Shown here: in pieces, positions 33,469 through 45,713 of the stretch
Numbering within the stretch: position 1 is the first letter of the stretch
Layout: every line of letters begins with the position of its first letter
NCBI GenBank assembly: GCA_014621425.1
Contig: JAANBB010000009.1
Location: forward strand, 1 to 64,000
Direction: 5' to 3'
Origin: Cylindrodendrum hubeiense
Lineage: Eukaryota; Ascomycota; Sordariomycetes; Hypocreales; Nectriaceae
DNA length: 64,000 nt
Program-made: the position numbers and the translations under genes
Notes under the pieces: model-generated
Seen by the model: only the letters and a program-made list of their open reading frames with translations
Told to the model about the DNA's origin: nothing
The model's database searches: none

Positions 33469-34126
33469 TTAGCAGAGAGAAGCAAGCATGGCAACAGCAA
33501 TGCAACAGAACTTCCATCTGACCAACGTGTTAGATCGAGGGCTTCCGTTAGTTTCGGAGGTTGTCTCGCTGGATACTGTGGTGCTAGCCACTGTTGCGGT
33601 GCTAAGAATCGCTGACGAGGGATTAGTTGAGACAGGCACGTCCAAAAGTCTTGACGACTGGATTACAGCAGTTAGCAGTTGTAGATACGAATGGCAAGTG
33701 AAAGCTCACAGTAGACGCTATTTTATGAGTCGACGCCGTAGTTGGAATCTCCATATATGCCGTAGATGAAGTTTCTGTAGATGCCATAGTTGAAGTCTCC
33801 ATATATGCCGTAGATGAAGTTTCTGTAGATGCCATAGTTGAAGTCTCCATATATGCCGATTGTGAGTAGCTTGTATTCTCAAAGCAACTCCACCCACCCG
33901 CCATACCCACATATCCGCAGCGATAGGCAGGGGGACAACACCACGTGCCTGGCAAACAATGACAAGTTAGGTAAGTGCTGCCAGCAGTAGGGCTTGGATT
34001 GGACTGACCACAATTGGAGTCACACTCAGCTATTTTCCGGCCTTGGAGTGGAGGCCCGTCCGGACCAGCTGTAGCGAGTCCCAGCGTGAGAAGCCCAAAG
34101 CATACAAGGAGCGAGAGACCTGCCAT
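33469..34126 (-). CDS. GPI-type, cysteine-rich surface protein with 16-residue repeats
   Basis: Exons 33710-34126 and 33469-33657 give 201 residues. The intron has donor GTGAGC, branch TGCTAAC and acceptor CCAG, phase 0. Reading through instead ends the protein at a stop 33 nt into exon 2 sequence, without the anchor. Layout: a signal peptide (MAGLSLLVCFGLLTLGLATA), a compact Cys-rich module with eight Cys (35-81, including CHC and WCCPP), a Thr/Ser-rich repeat segment with units like YMETSTMASTETSSTA, and after splicing a Ser/Thr-rich tail ending in a hydrophobic stretch (KFCCIAVAMLASLC) with upstream small residues fitting a GPI signal. It is probably a cell-wall or plasma-membrane surface protein. 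No family name is certain. Confidence 0.72.
33740..33858 (-). repeat. 48-bp tandem repeat coding the 16-residue units
   Basis: About 2.5 copies with an exact 48-bp period start at 33740, 33788 and 33836. The middle unit is nearly identical to its neighbours at the DNA level, so the array is young and likely to vary in copy number between strains. Confidence 0.85.
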
Positions 34127-34939
34127 GGTGTGTAAAAAGCCTGCTGTAGGAGTAGTCCAGTGCAATTTGCGATCTGGTCGTAGGCTTCTCTCCACAATTG
34201 TCTTTAGCTGATGTCCGGTGCTGCTAGGGATTGATCTGCAAATTACGGACTGTTGATAATGAGACAAAAGAATTGGGCCGAATGTCTTGGAGGGGGAGGG
34301 GAACAGTGCTTTTTAAGTCTATGAAGCGCTTCCGACCATCGCATGACGACCATGCAGACCGCCAGGGCACATTCGCGGCCACGACCCACCACTCTCGCTG
34401 CCACTGCGAAAGCCACAGCTTGCTTTCGCTTTCAGCTCTCAGTTCGAGACTCCAAGTTAGGGCATGATTCAGTCAGCTCAGACATAACTCAGCCCTGTTA
34501 GCTCATTGACTGAACCCCAACCATCCAATGTGGGCAAGGACGGTTCCGTTTAGGGCTTAGTCGGCTGCCGAGACCAAGCGCGTGGTGCGCCTCGTGTAAG
34601 GAATAACGTTTTGGCTTTTGCCTCGAGCCTCAGCTCTACGTTTAATTGTCCAGCTGGGCTTGGCTCTTTGCCATTTGATTGGCAGCACCCGGGCGGGATA
34701 CGGACTAGCTACGCCAGTCAGCCCGGACCGGAGCCCAGACCAGTTCTTCGGTATGAGGCTAAACCCTTAACCTTAAGTATGTCGCGGGTCCATTTGTGTC
34801 AGGCTATCCCACAGCACTTTTTACATCAGGTCGTGTGAGTTGTCCATTCAACTTTTGCATGGTCTTGAATCAATACTCCGACGACTTCCAAACCCAGTGA
34901 ACGTCATCACACACACATCAACCCCCAATCTTTTGCACT
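34127..34939. other. Divergent intergenic region
   Basis: Promoters of the GPI-type gene (left) and the membrane protein (right) share this 0.8 kb. No exon or repeat was recognised. Confidence 0.45.
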
Positions 34940-37011
34940 ATGTCATCCGCAGCGAGCGTTTACGAGGGGTTTTGGATGGACCATGACCACAACGGGCTCG
35001 CAGGCGCGAGGCTAACACTGGACGCCTATAACGCGACACTCCTAATTGCATTCATCGCAATCTTCGTCACGATTTGCGGAGACCGGATGTGGTCTGCAGT
35101 TCGGTTTGTGCTACATCAAATGCGCGCTGGTGCAGAGCGACGGGGTGCAGCCGACGAAGATCTACAGCTTCTCACTGTACACTCTGCCATGCCGGGGATA
35201 GCCTGGGACGCCCCGAAGCTCATGTGGACAACGATTCGGCAGACAGGTCGTCGAGACTCCAGAACGGTTTGTTATGTCGCCGTGTTGGCGTTTCTTGCGC
35301 TTTTCAACTTCGTTGCTTGGAACGCGGCTGGCGTGTTCTCGGCCTGGGTTGCCGTCTCGAATGGTCCGCTTATATACGTCAGCCCCGACTGCGGATTCTA
35401 TGCGGACCCAGCCGATGGCGTTTCTTTTACGCCGGCGGCAGGGTTCCAAGCAAGGTTGCTCAATTCGTCAAGAACTGCAGATGAATACGTTCAGACATGC
35501 TACAACACCTCCAGCTCCTCCAATTCGCTGTGTCAACAATTCGTCAAGCAAGAAATCAGATGGACGGGGAGGTCAAATGCTACGTGTCCCTTTGCGTCTG
35601 GGATGTGTCATGGAGGTGATAATGCCGCTTTCGAAATGGACAGCGGCATGATCGACTCTCATGATACCCTGGGACTAAATGCTGCCAAGGAAAACCGAGT
35701 CCTATACCGACGCAAATCGACATGCGCACCAATTATCACCACAGAGCCGTATGGAGAGCTCATACCCGGCCGCTATCCAGGGGAGGAATATGCGCTTTAT
35801 CACTACGGTGACACTCTCAGCTCGTTGAATTACACGTATCAACTATCAACGTATGCACAAAGAGGACCAGCTGGCTACATATTGAGGTACATCTACTACC
35901 ATCTTCCCACCTCTAGACCTAGGCAGCTAACCTACATCTCCCGACTAGCGGTGTATCCGCACCGGGCGGATTCACACCCATACCCGAGATTGCAAGATCC
36001 GATGCCGAAGTTACGCTCTTTTTCCTAGTGCAGAACCTGCTTGCCTACACAGCTCCCGTCGACGACGTGTTCTTCGCAGCGCACACACGGCCCACCACCT
36101 ATGATCTCAACTTTAGCAACAACACATATACCCTCTATTACAACGACAGGCTAGTTTCTGTCATGGGTTGTATCGACCAACATCAAATATGCAAGCCAGG
36201 CTCTGGCGAGGGACCAAACTGCACGGCATTGAGCAGTGTGGAGAATCTATGGCCTGAAGTTGTGAAGCTGGAACTAAATCAGGTGCAGCGCGACACAGCA
36301 TACGTGATACAGATGAAAATACTGGGAGCGGAGATGTTGAACTCGATTGCTGGTCGCGGGGCGGTCGCTCTCAAGGCACAAGGGACAGTCTTCAACAACG
36401 TCAACGTCCCGCTGCCCGACAATCAATGGACTCTCGAAGTTAGCGGTTGGTTTAGCATTGCCCTTGCACGGCTACAGCATGCCATAGTGGAATATTCTAC
36501 TGGGCCGGCTCATACGGACTCCGGGAATTATCAACGATACAATTCCTCTTTTCTCACCCGTACTTATGCGAACACGTGCAACAAACAAAAGGGCCGACAG
36601 TTAAGTTCCAGCACCAGCTACCTTACGTTCAACGGCGTGGGACTCCTCATCATCTTAGTCGTTGGAGTCATTGTCTTATTGCTCAGCCCTTTCCTTGAAC
36701 TGGTGTTGGGATTGCGACGGAGTGGGAAATGGAGTCAACGCCATCTCGAATGGAAACTCCACGGCGAGTTCCAAAGGGTCGCCTCCCCGTCTTTTCAACC
36801 TACGAGTCAGAGGCCTGGGGGGTCTGAATCCGAACCTTCATATCCAACTTGGCAGGGGGATACCAACAGCCGACTCGCAATTCCACCGCCCCATTGGCAA
36901 GACTACCAATCGCCACAACTATACCCTGTAGCAGGAGGGGGACAGAAGCCTTCGCAGGATCCTTCCAGCTACCCCGTCCCTGCGCAGACAATGGACCATG
37001 CCCGAGCATAA
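34940..37011 (+). CDS. Large membrane protein with extracellular domain, unknown function
   Basis: Exons 34940-35886 and 35949-37011 code 669 residues; the intron has GTACAT, CAGCTAAC and GACTAG, joining AG|C in phase. The ATG follows a CA-rich leader. Two N-terminal hydrophobic helices (LLIAFIAIFVTICGD near 35-50 and CYVAVLAFLALFNFVAW near 112-130) precede a large domain with many Cys and Asn-X-Ser/Thr sites, presumably outside the cell. A third helix (VGLLIILVVGVIVLLLSPFL) lies near 560, followed by a cytosolic tail rich in Pro, Gln, Ser and Tyr. Similar proteins are common and unnamed in Sordariomycetes and Eurotiomycetes. The layout suggests a surface receptor or anchor. No catalytic motif was seen. 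Confidence 0.82.
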
Positions 37012-39506
37012 ACTTGCCGCGAAAACGTCGAGCAGTCGATCTTGCAGGTTGGGTCAGGTGGAGATGGCCTACTGGCTAGGGATGACACGTGAGCTGAGCT
37101 ACCAGGGATATTTAAGGCATTATCGGATTCTCTCTCCTATAGGGTATCTTTGTGGACTTTGACAACGTGTACCAACAGTTTTCTTCACTTTTCTAGGCCC
37201 AACCCTGCTGAAGCCACAGTCTCCAATGCTCAATGGACTTCTCCCATTTCTTTACGATTTCACTTCTTACCATATGATCACATACTCTACGCATTCGGAT
37301 TATCAATTGCTTGCGAGGTTGGTGTGGTTGTGGTTCCTTTGGTCGAGATCATTTCTGCTACCCTAAAGCTAGCAATTTTGCGGCTGGTGGGTGTAGTTAA
37401 TTTTGCCCGATGAGCTTCCGTGTCCACCTCAATGTGAAGAGTCCCTAAAAGCCAGCATTTGTTTCCTGATTTGGGCTACGGTTGCATGGAGGGCTTGCAC
37501 GCCGCCGTATCCTCCACCTATTCCATCGATAAGGAGGATATCCTTCCCGTAATCGTAGCAGTATTGTTGGCTTAAATGACTTCACTTTGTTGACTGGGTG
37601 CTAACATTATTCTTTGCTCCCTAGCAGCATCGCAGATGTAGGCTTTTCAAACCACCCAGTCATAAACTACAGGCCAGGCTCTTTAACACGGAAAAGCCTC
37701 GCCGAGGCCTAAACTTTGGGATGTTGTCCCAGATTTGGGTCCCTTTTAGGGGTCTGCGATCCCAAAGGTCTCCAGGAGCCTTAACCCAAGCACAGCGACA
37801 GCTCAGCGTAAAGCAGCAGGATCTTAGCTGCAGAAACGGAAATGACTTTTGGTGTGCTTGAGTTTTGTGTCCGAAGATGTTGGCATTTGGGTTCGAAAGA
37901 GTCCTTGGGTTAGCAAGACGCTGCTCATCTATACCATCGCCACCCTCATCGTCATCTTCGTCCTTGTTCTGGCTGTGTCCAAAGAAAGGTAGCCGGCAGA
38001 GGGCTCTTACCCAGCTCTAAACATCTCCGGTCGGCCAGATGACGTTGCATTTCTCATAGGACTCTAGTCCACACTGGACCTTTCCTTTGCCTGGATGCTG
38101 TTATGCATTGGCCGGTAAGATTCCACAACCACGAAAAGCCATTCCGAAACCAACTCTCATTACAGTTGCCTTCGGTAGCACCACCAGCATCCTGGTAAGT
38201 CCACCCCCCCTCGCCTCTGCCCCAGATTTGGAGGTGGTTGGTATCACTGCGACCTCATCACCGCTATTTCGGCGAATGGAGCCACTATTGGAATCCATAC
38301 ATGGCAATCGCACGAGGCCTGGACGTTTAGCAGAGACAGATGATCCCCTCTCACAATTACCGGAGCTAAGTTGCGCCCGTACTTTTTAGGGCTGCTATTT
38401 CGGTACATACCTGATGAAGAGTTCTAAATGCCTCAACTGCAGGACTAAGGCGAATAGCCGTACTGGTTTGAACCTAATGAGTGAATATGTAGCAGATTGG
38501 AGTGTGCTGTAATTGGCGTGTTTGAAGATGGTGCAATCTTCGTCTCAAGGGTCAATCCTGTATCTTACTGAAACCATGAAGAATAACAAAGTTTTGAGTA
38601 AGTACATGAACTGTTGAAAAGCCTCCGGGATTCCTGGTCATTGAAATTTAGGCTATTGAACTTAGAATTAGCCACGCAACATTTGGAATTTTGGAAAAAG
38701 AAATGATGCATCCAGGGTCATGGAAGATACCAGCATAGCCCCCGACCTATATAGCGTTTGGAGACAGTCGCACCGGGCGATGCATCCTGTCTGACTGTCT
38801 CGATTGGTTCGCGTATTCTATTGTCTCAATAACTGCTGCAACCAACAACTCTCGGGGGTTGGTGCCAAAACGAGCCAAACTCCGAGACAAGGGTATAAAC
38901 TCTCGGTCCTTGCAAACCTGGTCAGAGATCCCGGCAGTGTCAATCGGCCCCCATGAACCATGGTCCCATAAATGGCCTAGACCTATTGTAGCCAAACCCC
39001 CCCGGCATTCAGAACTCTCGGTTGCGGCTGTTGCGGAGTGAAAACTTACGGGTTGACCCAGTGGCGTTATCTCATCAGCGGTCTAGAACCCCGAAGGCTT
39101 TCTATGCCGGTTCTGGCATAAGGGCATGTGCCTTCCATGCTAGAACGTCTGCAGGATTGAAATGAGCCAAACGTGTCAGCAGGCTAACCGAATAAAGCCA
39201 ATGTACGAGAATGCCATCGCGGATGGGTCTAGATATGGGGAACAGAGCGACAAAACGGGAATTGATCACTAACAGATCCATTTGCCAAGCTCTTGACTCG
39301 ATCTCAAGGTCGATCATGACATGCGCGAAGAGTTTCTTGGCAAAGCAGATTAGTCTTCAAAAATCACAAAAACCACCTCATCTCGGCAGCGGCGCGAAAT
39401 TTCATCTCATACAACACGACACCTTTCTGCAGTCGTATCCCGGCGCTTCACTAATATCCCGTCCTGGCCTTAATTCGGATAAAATAACCTGATTCCCTCT
39501 CCAGCC
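37012..39506. other. Intergenic, no supported gene
   Basis: This 2.5 kb region contains scattered short ORFs, the longest 100 codons at 38087-38389 (+), with no domain or start context. A decayed gene cannot be excluded around 37900-38400, where protein-like text shifts frame, but it was not identifiable. Confidence 0.4.
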
Positions 39507-40425
39507 ATGCCCGAAATTAAAGTCGCAGTCGTCACTGATGCTTCTTCTGGACTTGGTCGAGCTATTGCAATTGCATACGCTAGGCAGGGATGTAATGTTG
39601 TCTGCAGCGACCTTGACCATGACGCTCCAGCTGGTGAATCAATTTCCACAGTTGATTTAATCAGTCACATCCATCCTGGAAGCGCCGCGTTTGCGCGCGC
39701 GGGTGTGTCTAGCTCCGACGACGTCCAGACTTTGATACCGGCGACCATGACGGAATACGGATGGCTGGACATTATCGTAAACAATGCGGGTATCTCGCTC
39801 AAATCCACAATTTGCTTGGATCCAAGCCCATCGCTGAGACTGAGGATTCTGCATTTAATAATACCATGGAAGTCACCAGTAGATCAGTATTCTTGGGATT
39901 TGAGTACGCTGCTTGTCAGTTTTTGAAGCAGGCGCCTCAGGGGAGTAGTCATCATAGCTGGATCGTTAATGCCGCGCTTGTTTATGACTTAAAGCCCGAA
40001 ATTAGGCACAGTAAGCATGTCTTTTACATTCTGGTCTCCGCGCGTTATGAACTAAGGTGTAATCTTACCATTTTCTTGCGCTAGTAAGGCTGATGTCGTC
40101 AACCTGACAAAGTAAGTGCATCGCTCGTGAACATGAGCCAACCAATGTTCACTCTAACGCTATCTGCCCTGGCTCTAAATCTCCTATTTCGGTGATTGAT
40201 TTGCCCGAGCCGTATATCTAACCAAATTGGGCAGCCGTCAAGACAAATATGGACAGCACAATGCTGTCAGACGAAAAGCAGAATGCGGAAACAATCTCAT
40301 TGCACCCCTGGGGTGACTTGGATTTCAACAGGACGATGCGAAGGCAGTAGTATTCCTTGTTGGAGGAGGTAGCATGTGTCACGGATGTTGCACTACCAGT
40401 AGATGATGGCTATATGACAGCGTAA
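39507..40425 (+). pseudogene. Broken short-chain dehydrogenase/reductase (SDR) gene
   Basis: The first frame reads an SDR start: VAVVTDASSGLGRAIA (Rossmann Gly motif with Thr-Asp in place of Thr-Gly), then VSSSDDVQTL and LDIIVNNAGIS. Immediately after NNAGIS (about 39797) the SDR text continues in another frame (AFNNTMEVTSRSVF, SWIVNAA). The active-site region is damaged: an expected intron before ASKADVVNLTK (about 40082-40114) lacks a usable acceptor, and the catalytic Tyr of YxxxK is not found. NAICPG follows after an apparent deletion, and the last recognisable piece (VALPVDDGYMTA, stop 40423-40425) is again in a different frame. This combination indicates a pseudogene. Confidence 0.8.
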
Positions 40426-40603
40426 ATTATTGAAGGGTTCTAAGACCAACTATTTACAAGAAGGTATCTCGGCATGTAGATGCTGATCAACATCGAATAT
40501 CAATACAAATGTTGTAGGCCATGTCTTTCATGGCACCCGTGTCCGTACTCTATTGTCCCAAGCTTGGGTAGTTGACGGAGATATGTATATCTCAATCAAG
40601 TAT

Positions 40604-42384
40604 TTAAGCAGGCAGCTTGAAGCCAGAGCCTCTAAGCTTCTGGAACACAGCCTTGGGGTCATACTTCTTGGCCGCAGCCTTAAGGATCTTGACAGACTTA
40701 GCTCCGTAGTGCTTGATGGGTTCCTGGTCACCCAAAGCGTAGTTCAGGTAGTTCCAGTTCTTGTTGACACCGATCTTGGTGGCGTACGCATTGACAGCGT
40801 TGCGGTACTGAAGAGTCAAAGGAGCGATCTTCTTCTGGTTGGCCTCGGTGTCGACGGTGACAGCGATGAGCCACATGATGGTTGCGCCATCAGCGACGAT
40901 GTCCTCAAGGCCAAGGACGTTGCCGCCAGCCTTGCTAGAGTGCTGCACCATAGATTGGGTCACGGGCTGGAACTGGACGAGAACGCTGAACACAGAGTCG
41001 GGAGCGGCGGCCTTCATCTTGTTGACGTATTCCAGGTGCTTTCGCTCAACAAACTTCATGACGCGAATATCATTGGAGGTGAGGCCTGCCATCCAGTTGG
41101 CGCTAAATCAGGTCAGCACGGTGCAGGCATTATATCATTAGGGAACTTACTAAAGACCAAGAGGAGTAGGGCCGGTGAACTGAGGCACGAGATCGGCGAT
41201 GTCTCCGGTGCTCAGGGTGGTGGAGGTGTTGGCAATGGCGAACATCTCGTCAAAGGCAGGGGCATTATCGATGGCGTCAGAGTTGGAAAGGACAGAAAGC
41301 AGAAGGCGCTTTGTGCCGTCCCACTGAACGGACACGATGAGCTGCGAGGCGAGATCGGAGTCCATGTTCTCGGCGAAGTCGATGTATGACTGGAAGACGG
41401 TGTCACGCTCCGACAGGTCGTAGGTGACAAAGCCTCCCCAGAGCTTGTTGGACTCGACGACATCTGGTATAGTTAGTATCGCCACAGACTATTTGACAAC
41501 AGAGGAGATAAATGGCCAAGGGACGTACATTGGTCAATGCGGGTAACGAAACCAAAGTTTCCAGAACCACCCTTGAGGGCCTTCCAGAGATCGGCGTTCT
41601 TGCTCTTGTTGGCGTTGACGATGCTGCCGTCGGCGAGGACGACCTCGAAGTTGGCGACGTTGTCGCAAGAGAAGCCACGGGCGTTGGTGTGGAAAGAGTA
41701 CTGCAATCGCGTCAGTATATCACGCAACTGTACGCTAAATCAAGGGGGAACCTACTCCTCCGCCGGTAGTGAAGCCACCGACGCCAACAACAGAGGCTCG
41801 GCCACCGACCGCGGCGACGCCATACTTGTTAAGCGCCTCGTAGGCTTCTCCCCAGTTGGATCCGGGCTGGATCGAGGCAATCTTCTTCTTGCTGTCGTAG
41901 GTGGTGGCGTTCATGTAGCCTATCAAATGCGTCAATTACGCTGCACAATCAACGCGTCAACGGGGAGTGGCTTACTGAAGTCGATGGTGACACCCTTCTC
42001 GATACCGTTGGATCCCTTCCAGGCAGAGTGGGCACCACTGCGCATGCCAAAGGGACACTGCTTGTTGGAGATGACCTTGGCAATGCTGGACACATCCTTG
42101 GTGCTCTCGGGCAAAACCATGCACCAGGGCGCCAGGGCTGCATTGGCAGAGTAGTATGTCTGCAGGCGCGCCTCGTACTTCGCGCTTTCTGGGACGTATA
42201 CCTTGCCCTTGAGCGCGGGGATGGCGGCGAGGGCAGAGCACTTTTGTGTGTCAGTTACAAAGCTAATAAGCGACGTTTGAAATCAAGCCATGGATGGACT
42301 TACGCAGCACGACGCATCGCCGGCGGCAGTCGCGGCGGGTACGGCTGCGGCGAGCACCAGGGCACTAGCGATTGAGACCTTCAT
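40604..42384 (-). CDS. Secreted FAD-binding PCMH oxidoreductase, six exons
   Basis: Exons 42304-42384, 41976-42240, 41756-41919, 41529-41700, 41151-41463 and 40604-41102 code 497 residues; every junction keeps phase. A signal peptide ([20 protein letters not shown]) starts it. The FAD domain has [14 protein letters not shown], whose His is the expected covalent flavin attachment, and [17 protein letters not shown] without the second-site Cys. [10 protein letters not shown] closes the FAD part; the substrate-binding part is long and ends [10 protein letters not shown] rather than with a typical BBE YxN motif. It is a relative of fungal 6-hydroxynicotine-oxidase/BBE-type enzymes. It is distantly related to the enzyme at 30562-32109, with quite different intron positions, so not a recent duplicate. 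The substrate is unknown. Confidence 0.9.
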
Positions 42385-43827
42385 TATGCTGGATGGTAAT
42401 CTGTAACCTTCGGATGAACGATGGGGATGTACGTAAAAAGTTTAAGAAGGATATAAAACCGACGATCAAAGGGGAAAAGAAAAAACAGAGCACATCTGGG
42501 GGGAGGCACGGGATAAAGCCAGCAAGCGAGACTGGTGAAGCCGGCCTCCAGGCACAAGGATCCATCTACGACGTACATCAGAGCCCGGACGGAGCGGGTC
42601 GCTTGAAATTGGTGGAGTATCGTCCTGTCTCCCATGTCTACTAGCCTAGCGGGCCCTCACTGCTCACTCGCGTCGGCACCTGTCCCGAGCTTACCCACTC
42701 GGTAGAGCTGTCATGCGGGGAAGGCTAAGCGATCCAAGAAGAGATTAGTTGGACGACGACATGTCGAGGCAGACAGGCAGAGCAGTTGAGAGGTTTTCGC
42801 GGCTGGGATACCGCGTCTCTTTGTAAGGTGCACTCTGTAAACTCTGATGGGTTCAAATCCCGAAGGAGTGACTCGCACATCTTGATCGGGATCGTTCGCG
42901 CTGCCGCGGTACGCCAACAGAAAGCCTCTCATCCTGCTCCTGCCCGAGCTGAAGCGTTCGTCTCAGAAGGGAAGTGAGCTTGCCGATCAGCTGCAGCCAT
43001 CTCCTGCCTGATCCCTGAAAGAAGCAGCCTGTAATAAGTCCCAAACAATTTCTAAGCAGCAGCCAGGAACCAACATCGCCAGCAGCGGCAAGTAATCCCG
43101 CCACACACGCCTTGGCGCGTTAGCTCCCAGCACCGCGGATGCGGAATTTCCGGCTCTGCATGGCCTTTGGCTGCCCTTGACGGCCCTTGATGGCACTTGA
43201 CGATCCTTGTCTCACAAATTACGTATTCCATTGCCCCGTGGTGTGGCGCATGGCGTTCATGTCCGGGAAAAACCTTCGTTGTAGCACTCGGCTCTGGGAC
43301 CTGAACGGGCTACACCTGCAAACACCTCATCCGGGCGCAGTCTAAGCAGCCGTGGCGTACCAGCATCAGGCTCCCATGATCCACCATGGGGAAGCCCGTC
43401 TCAGTCCGCGAACAATCGCGGCATATAGAGGCGCGCTAGGGATATCCCTGAAGCCGGCTCGCCGGGGAAGCGGAAGTCGTCAGTGACGGCCAATGAGACC
43501 CCGGCATTAAATACGAGCCCGCAGCGGCACATCGGGGCGATCTAGGCCATTGGGTCCCCGGCTGTTGGAGGCTGCTGGAAGCTCAGCTATGCGAGGCCGT
43601 CATCCTTAACCCCTTTTCTAGCGTGTTCCCTAAACGTGCATTAACACCACAAGGTTTCACGCTACAGGCTTAGCGCTCGCAGAGAACAATTGCCTTGTTT
43701 GTCGACATTTGTCGAGGTGTCAAAGTCTTGTCCTGGGTCCCCATCTTTAATCTGGGGATGATCCGTCTCTGCCGAAGACGAACAATGCCATTGATCGACT
43801 CTTTCTTCTTCGTCGCCAACGCACACC
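42385..43827. other. Divergent intergenic region
   Basis: This 1.4 kb holds the promoters of the FAD enzyme (left) and the PTH11-like receptor (right). A GGGTTCAAATCCC stretch near 42848 recalls a tRNA T-arm, but no cloverleaf could be drawn. Nothing else coding was seen. Confidence 0.45.
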
Positions 43828-45358
43828 ATGGCATCGTTTCCTACTGTTGACGGCGTCGAGGTGTTTCGACTGCCGCCCGAGGGCTATGTTGTCAATTTCG
43901 ACCACCCGCAGCAGCAGAAGGTGCTGGACCATTACTTGATCTTTGCAATCGGTGGGCCCTTGGCGTTTATTGCGCTGATGCAGCGGTACTACACCAAGAT
44001 TTTCCTGTCAAAGGGGCTGCAAGTTGACGATGGTATGTCCGCTCGTTCCGGGAAACCCCCTCTCGAAGATCGTCAAGACTTCAAGAAATCAGAGAGCGAC
44101 GATCACTAACATATACAGGATTCATGTTTCTGGGATGGGTAAGCTACTATATGCACTCGGCTGCAGACACACAGACGATTACCCACAGACAATTGCTCAC
44201 ATTCCACAGTTGTCGTCAGTCCTGACTCAAGCGTTGATGACCGGTAAAGTCCCCACATCTCCACATCTGCGCTCGACTATCACAACGACTAACACGAACA
44301 TCTCGATAGCTTCAATCGCCGAAGGTGGCATGTGTGCACACTCGTGGGATATGCCCTTATCGCGCTACGAACACTACTCTCTCGTCAGTCGACTTGTTCC
44401 ATACCTGGCTCTCTACTCCTTCTAACAGATATCTAGCTCAGCTACATTGCCGCGCCGATTTACATGCTGTGCAACGGCTTCACGAAGCTCTCGCTCCTAT
44501 CGTTTTACCTTCACCTTTCCCCGCAAAAATGGTTTCGCGTCTCCGTCTGGACGAGCATTGTGATTGTCACCATCTATACGATCGTCATCACGTTCATGAT
44601 GTTCTTTGTATGCAACCCTCCTCGCAAAGCCTTCGACTTCCACGTGGTAGGGGGTTCCTGCACCGACGCCGCGATTTTGTACATGGCCACCGCGGTATCC
44701 AACATTGTGACGGACGTCATGTTGTTTTTGCTGCCGATTCGAATGATCTATAAGCTTCACATGCCAGTGGTTCAAAAGGTCGGAGCGATTATCGTCTTTG
44801 GAGTTGGCTCTCTGTGAGTGTTCCTAATGGCTATTATCCGTTCCATTTCGCTAACACTTCTAGCACCATTGCCACCTCGATTATTCGTCTCGTCAAACTC
44901 CCGGTGGTTCTAGCCAGCACAGATCCCTCATGGGATGCTGCACCAGCCAACATCTGGACGTGAGTCACACTTCGATCACTCCGCTATACAACCGCTCGCT
45001 AACATATAATAGCTTTGTGGAAGGCAACCTGTTCGTCATCTGTGGATCTATGCCGACGCTACGCAAGTTCTTCAAGCACTTGATGCCGCGCATCATGGGA
45101 GGATCCTCAGCGACGTCCAACTATGCGGGTTCCTACGGCGCAAACCAGCACAGTGGCACACTCAGCAGAGTCCGCAAGCAGCGCAGCCAGTACGCGCAGT
45201 TCCCCGAAGAGGATGGTACCGAATTACAGCGATTCTCCGATGAGACCAAGGATCTCACGACGACGGTCCATGTTGCTGGGAGTCCAGACGTACAGCGGGA
45301 TGATCACAGCGACAGGGCTATTTTACGGACGCAGAGCTTCACGGTACAATATACTTGA
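43828..45358 (+). CDS. PTH11-like seven-transmembrane receptor (fungal rhodopsin-domain family)
   Basis: Seven exons: 43828-44032, 44119-44138, 44210-44243, 44310-44383, 44437-44813, 44864-44959 and 45013-45358, coding 383 residues. All phases fit. Exon 2 is only 20 nt. The donor after exon 4 is GTCAGT, weaker than the rest. Family signatures are present: the first helix (LIFAIGGPLAFIALMQRYY), HSWDMPLSRYEHYS, LSYIAAPIYMLCNGFTKLS, a Cys-rich turn (CNPPRKAF...GSCTD), the DVMLFLLPIRMIYKL helix, and the late FVEGNLFVICGSMPTLR. A cytosolic tail of about 100 residues is rich in Ser and Gln. PTH11 itself acts in host-surface sensing in Magnaporthe; most family members have unknown ligands. No CFEM domain is present. 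Confidence 0.85.
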
Positions 45359-45713
45359 GGACTGCGAGTTTTATTTCACAAAGGGACAAAGGTTTATGGA
45401 TTACATCATGTACTAGTTAGAATAGGTTATCCTTCGGAGTGTTTTGCATAGCGCACAGCAGGAGCTCCAGTTACTACTTATAGAATAGCGGGCAACCCCG
45501 TGAGAAGTCTTGGGCAGTAGGTGCCATCGAAGTCACGATAATACGAGTTAAGGCTTCGATGATAATAAAGGATGTCATAATTTAGCGAGAGCAATGGCTC
45601 TAGCTTAAAGCATGTCAACTATCTTGCCGTAAGGACCTTTCAATAATTTAATAGTGAACTACATCCTCCGTTACAACTCTCATATCCCCACAGATGCCAA
45701 GAGGTTATAAAAC
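45359..45713. other. Convergent 3' intergenic region
   Basis: A 355-bp AT-rich spacer between two convergent genes. No feature was identified. Confidence 0.4.

Noticed and set aside
33623..34267. 214-residue unspliced form of the Cys-rich protein
   Set aside because: The upstream extension precedes an obvious signal peptide start at 34126, and the downstream end lies in intron sequence.
38087..38389. 100-codon ORF
   Set aside because: No domain or start context; nearby text shifts between frames and could not be assigned to a family.
42780..42870. tRNA gene suggested by GGGTTCAAATCCC
   Set aside because: The T-arm has a mismatch at its base, the upstream sequence gives no pairing acceptor stem or D-arm, and the variable loop would be far too long.
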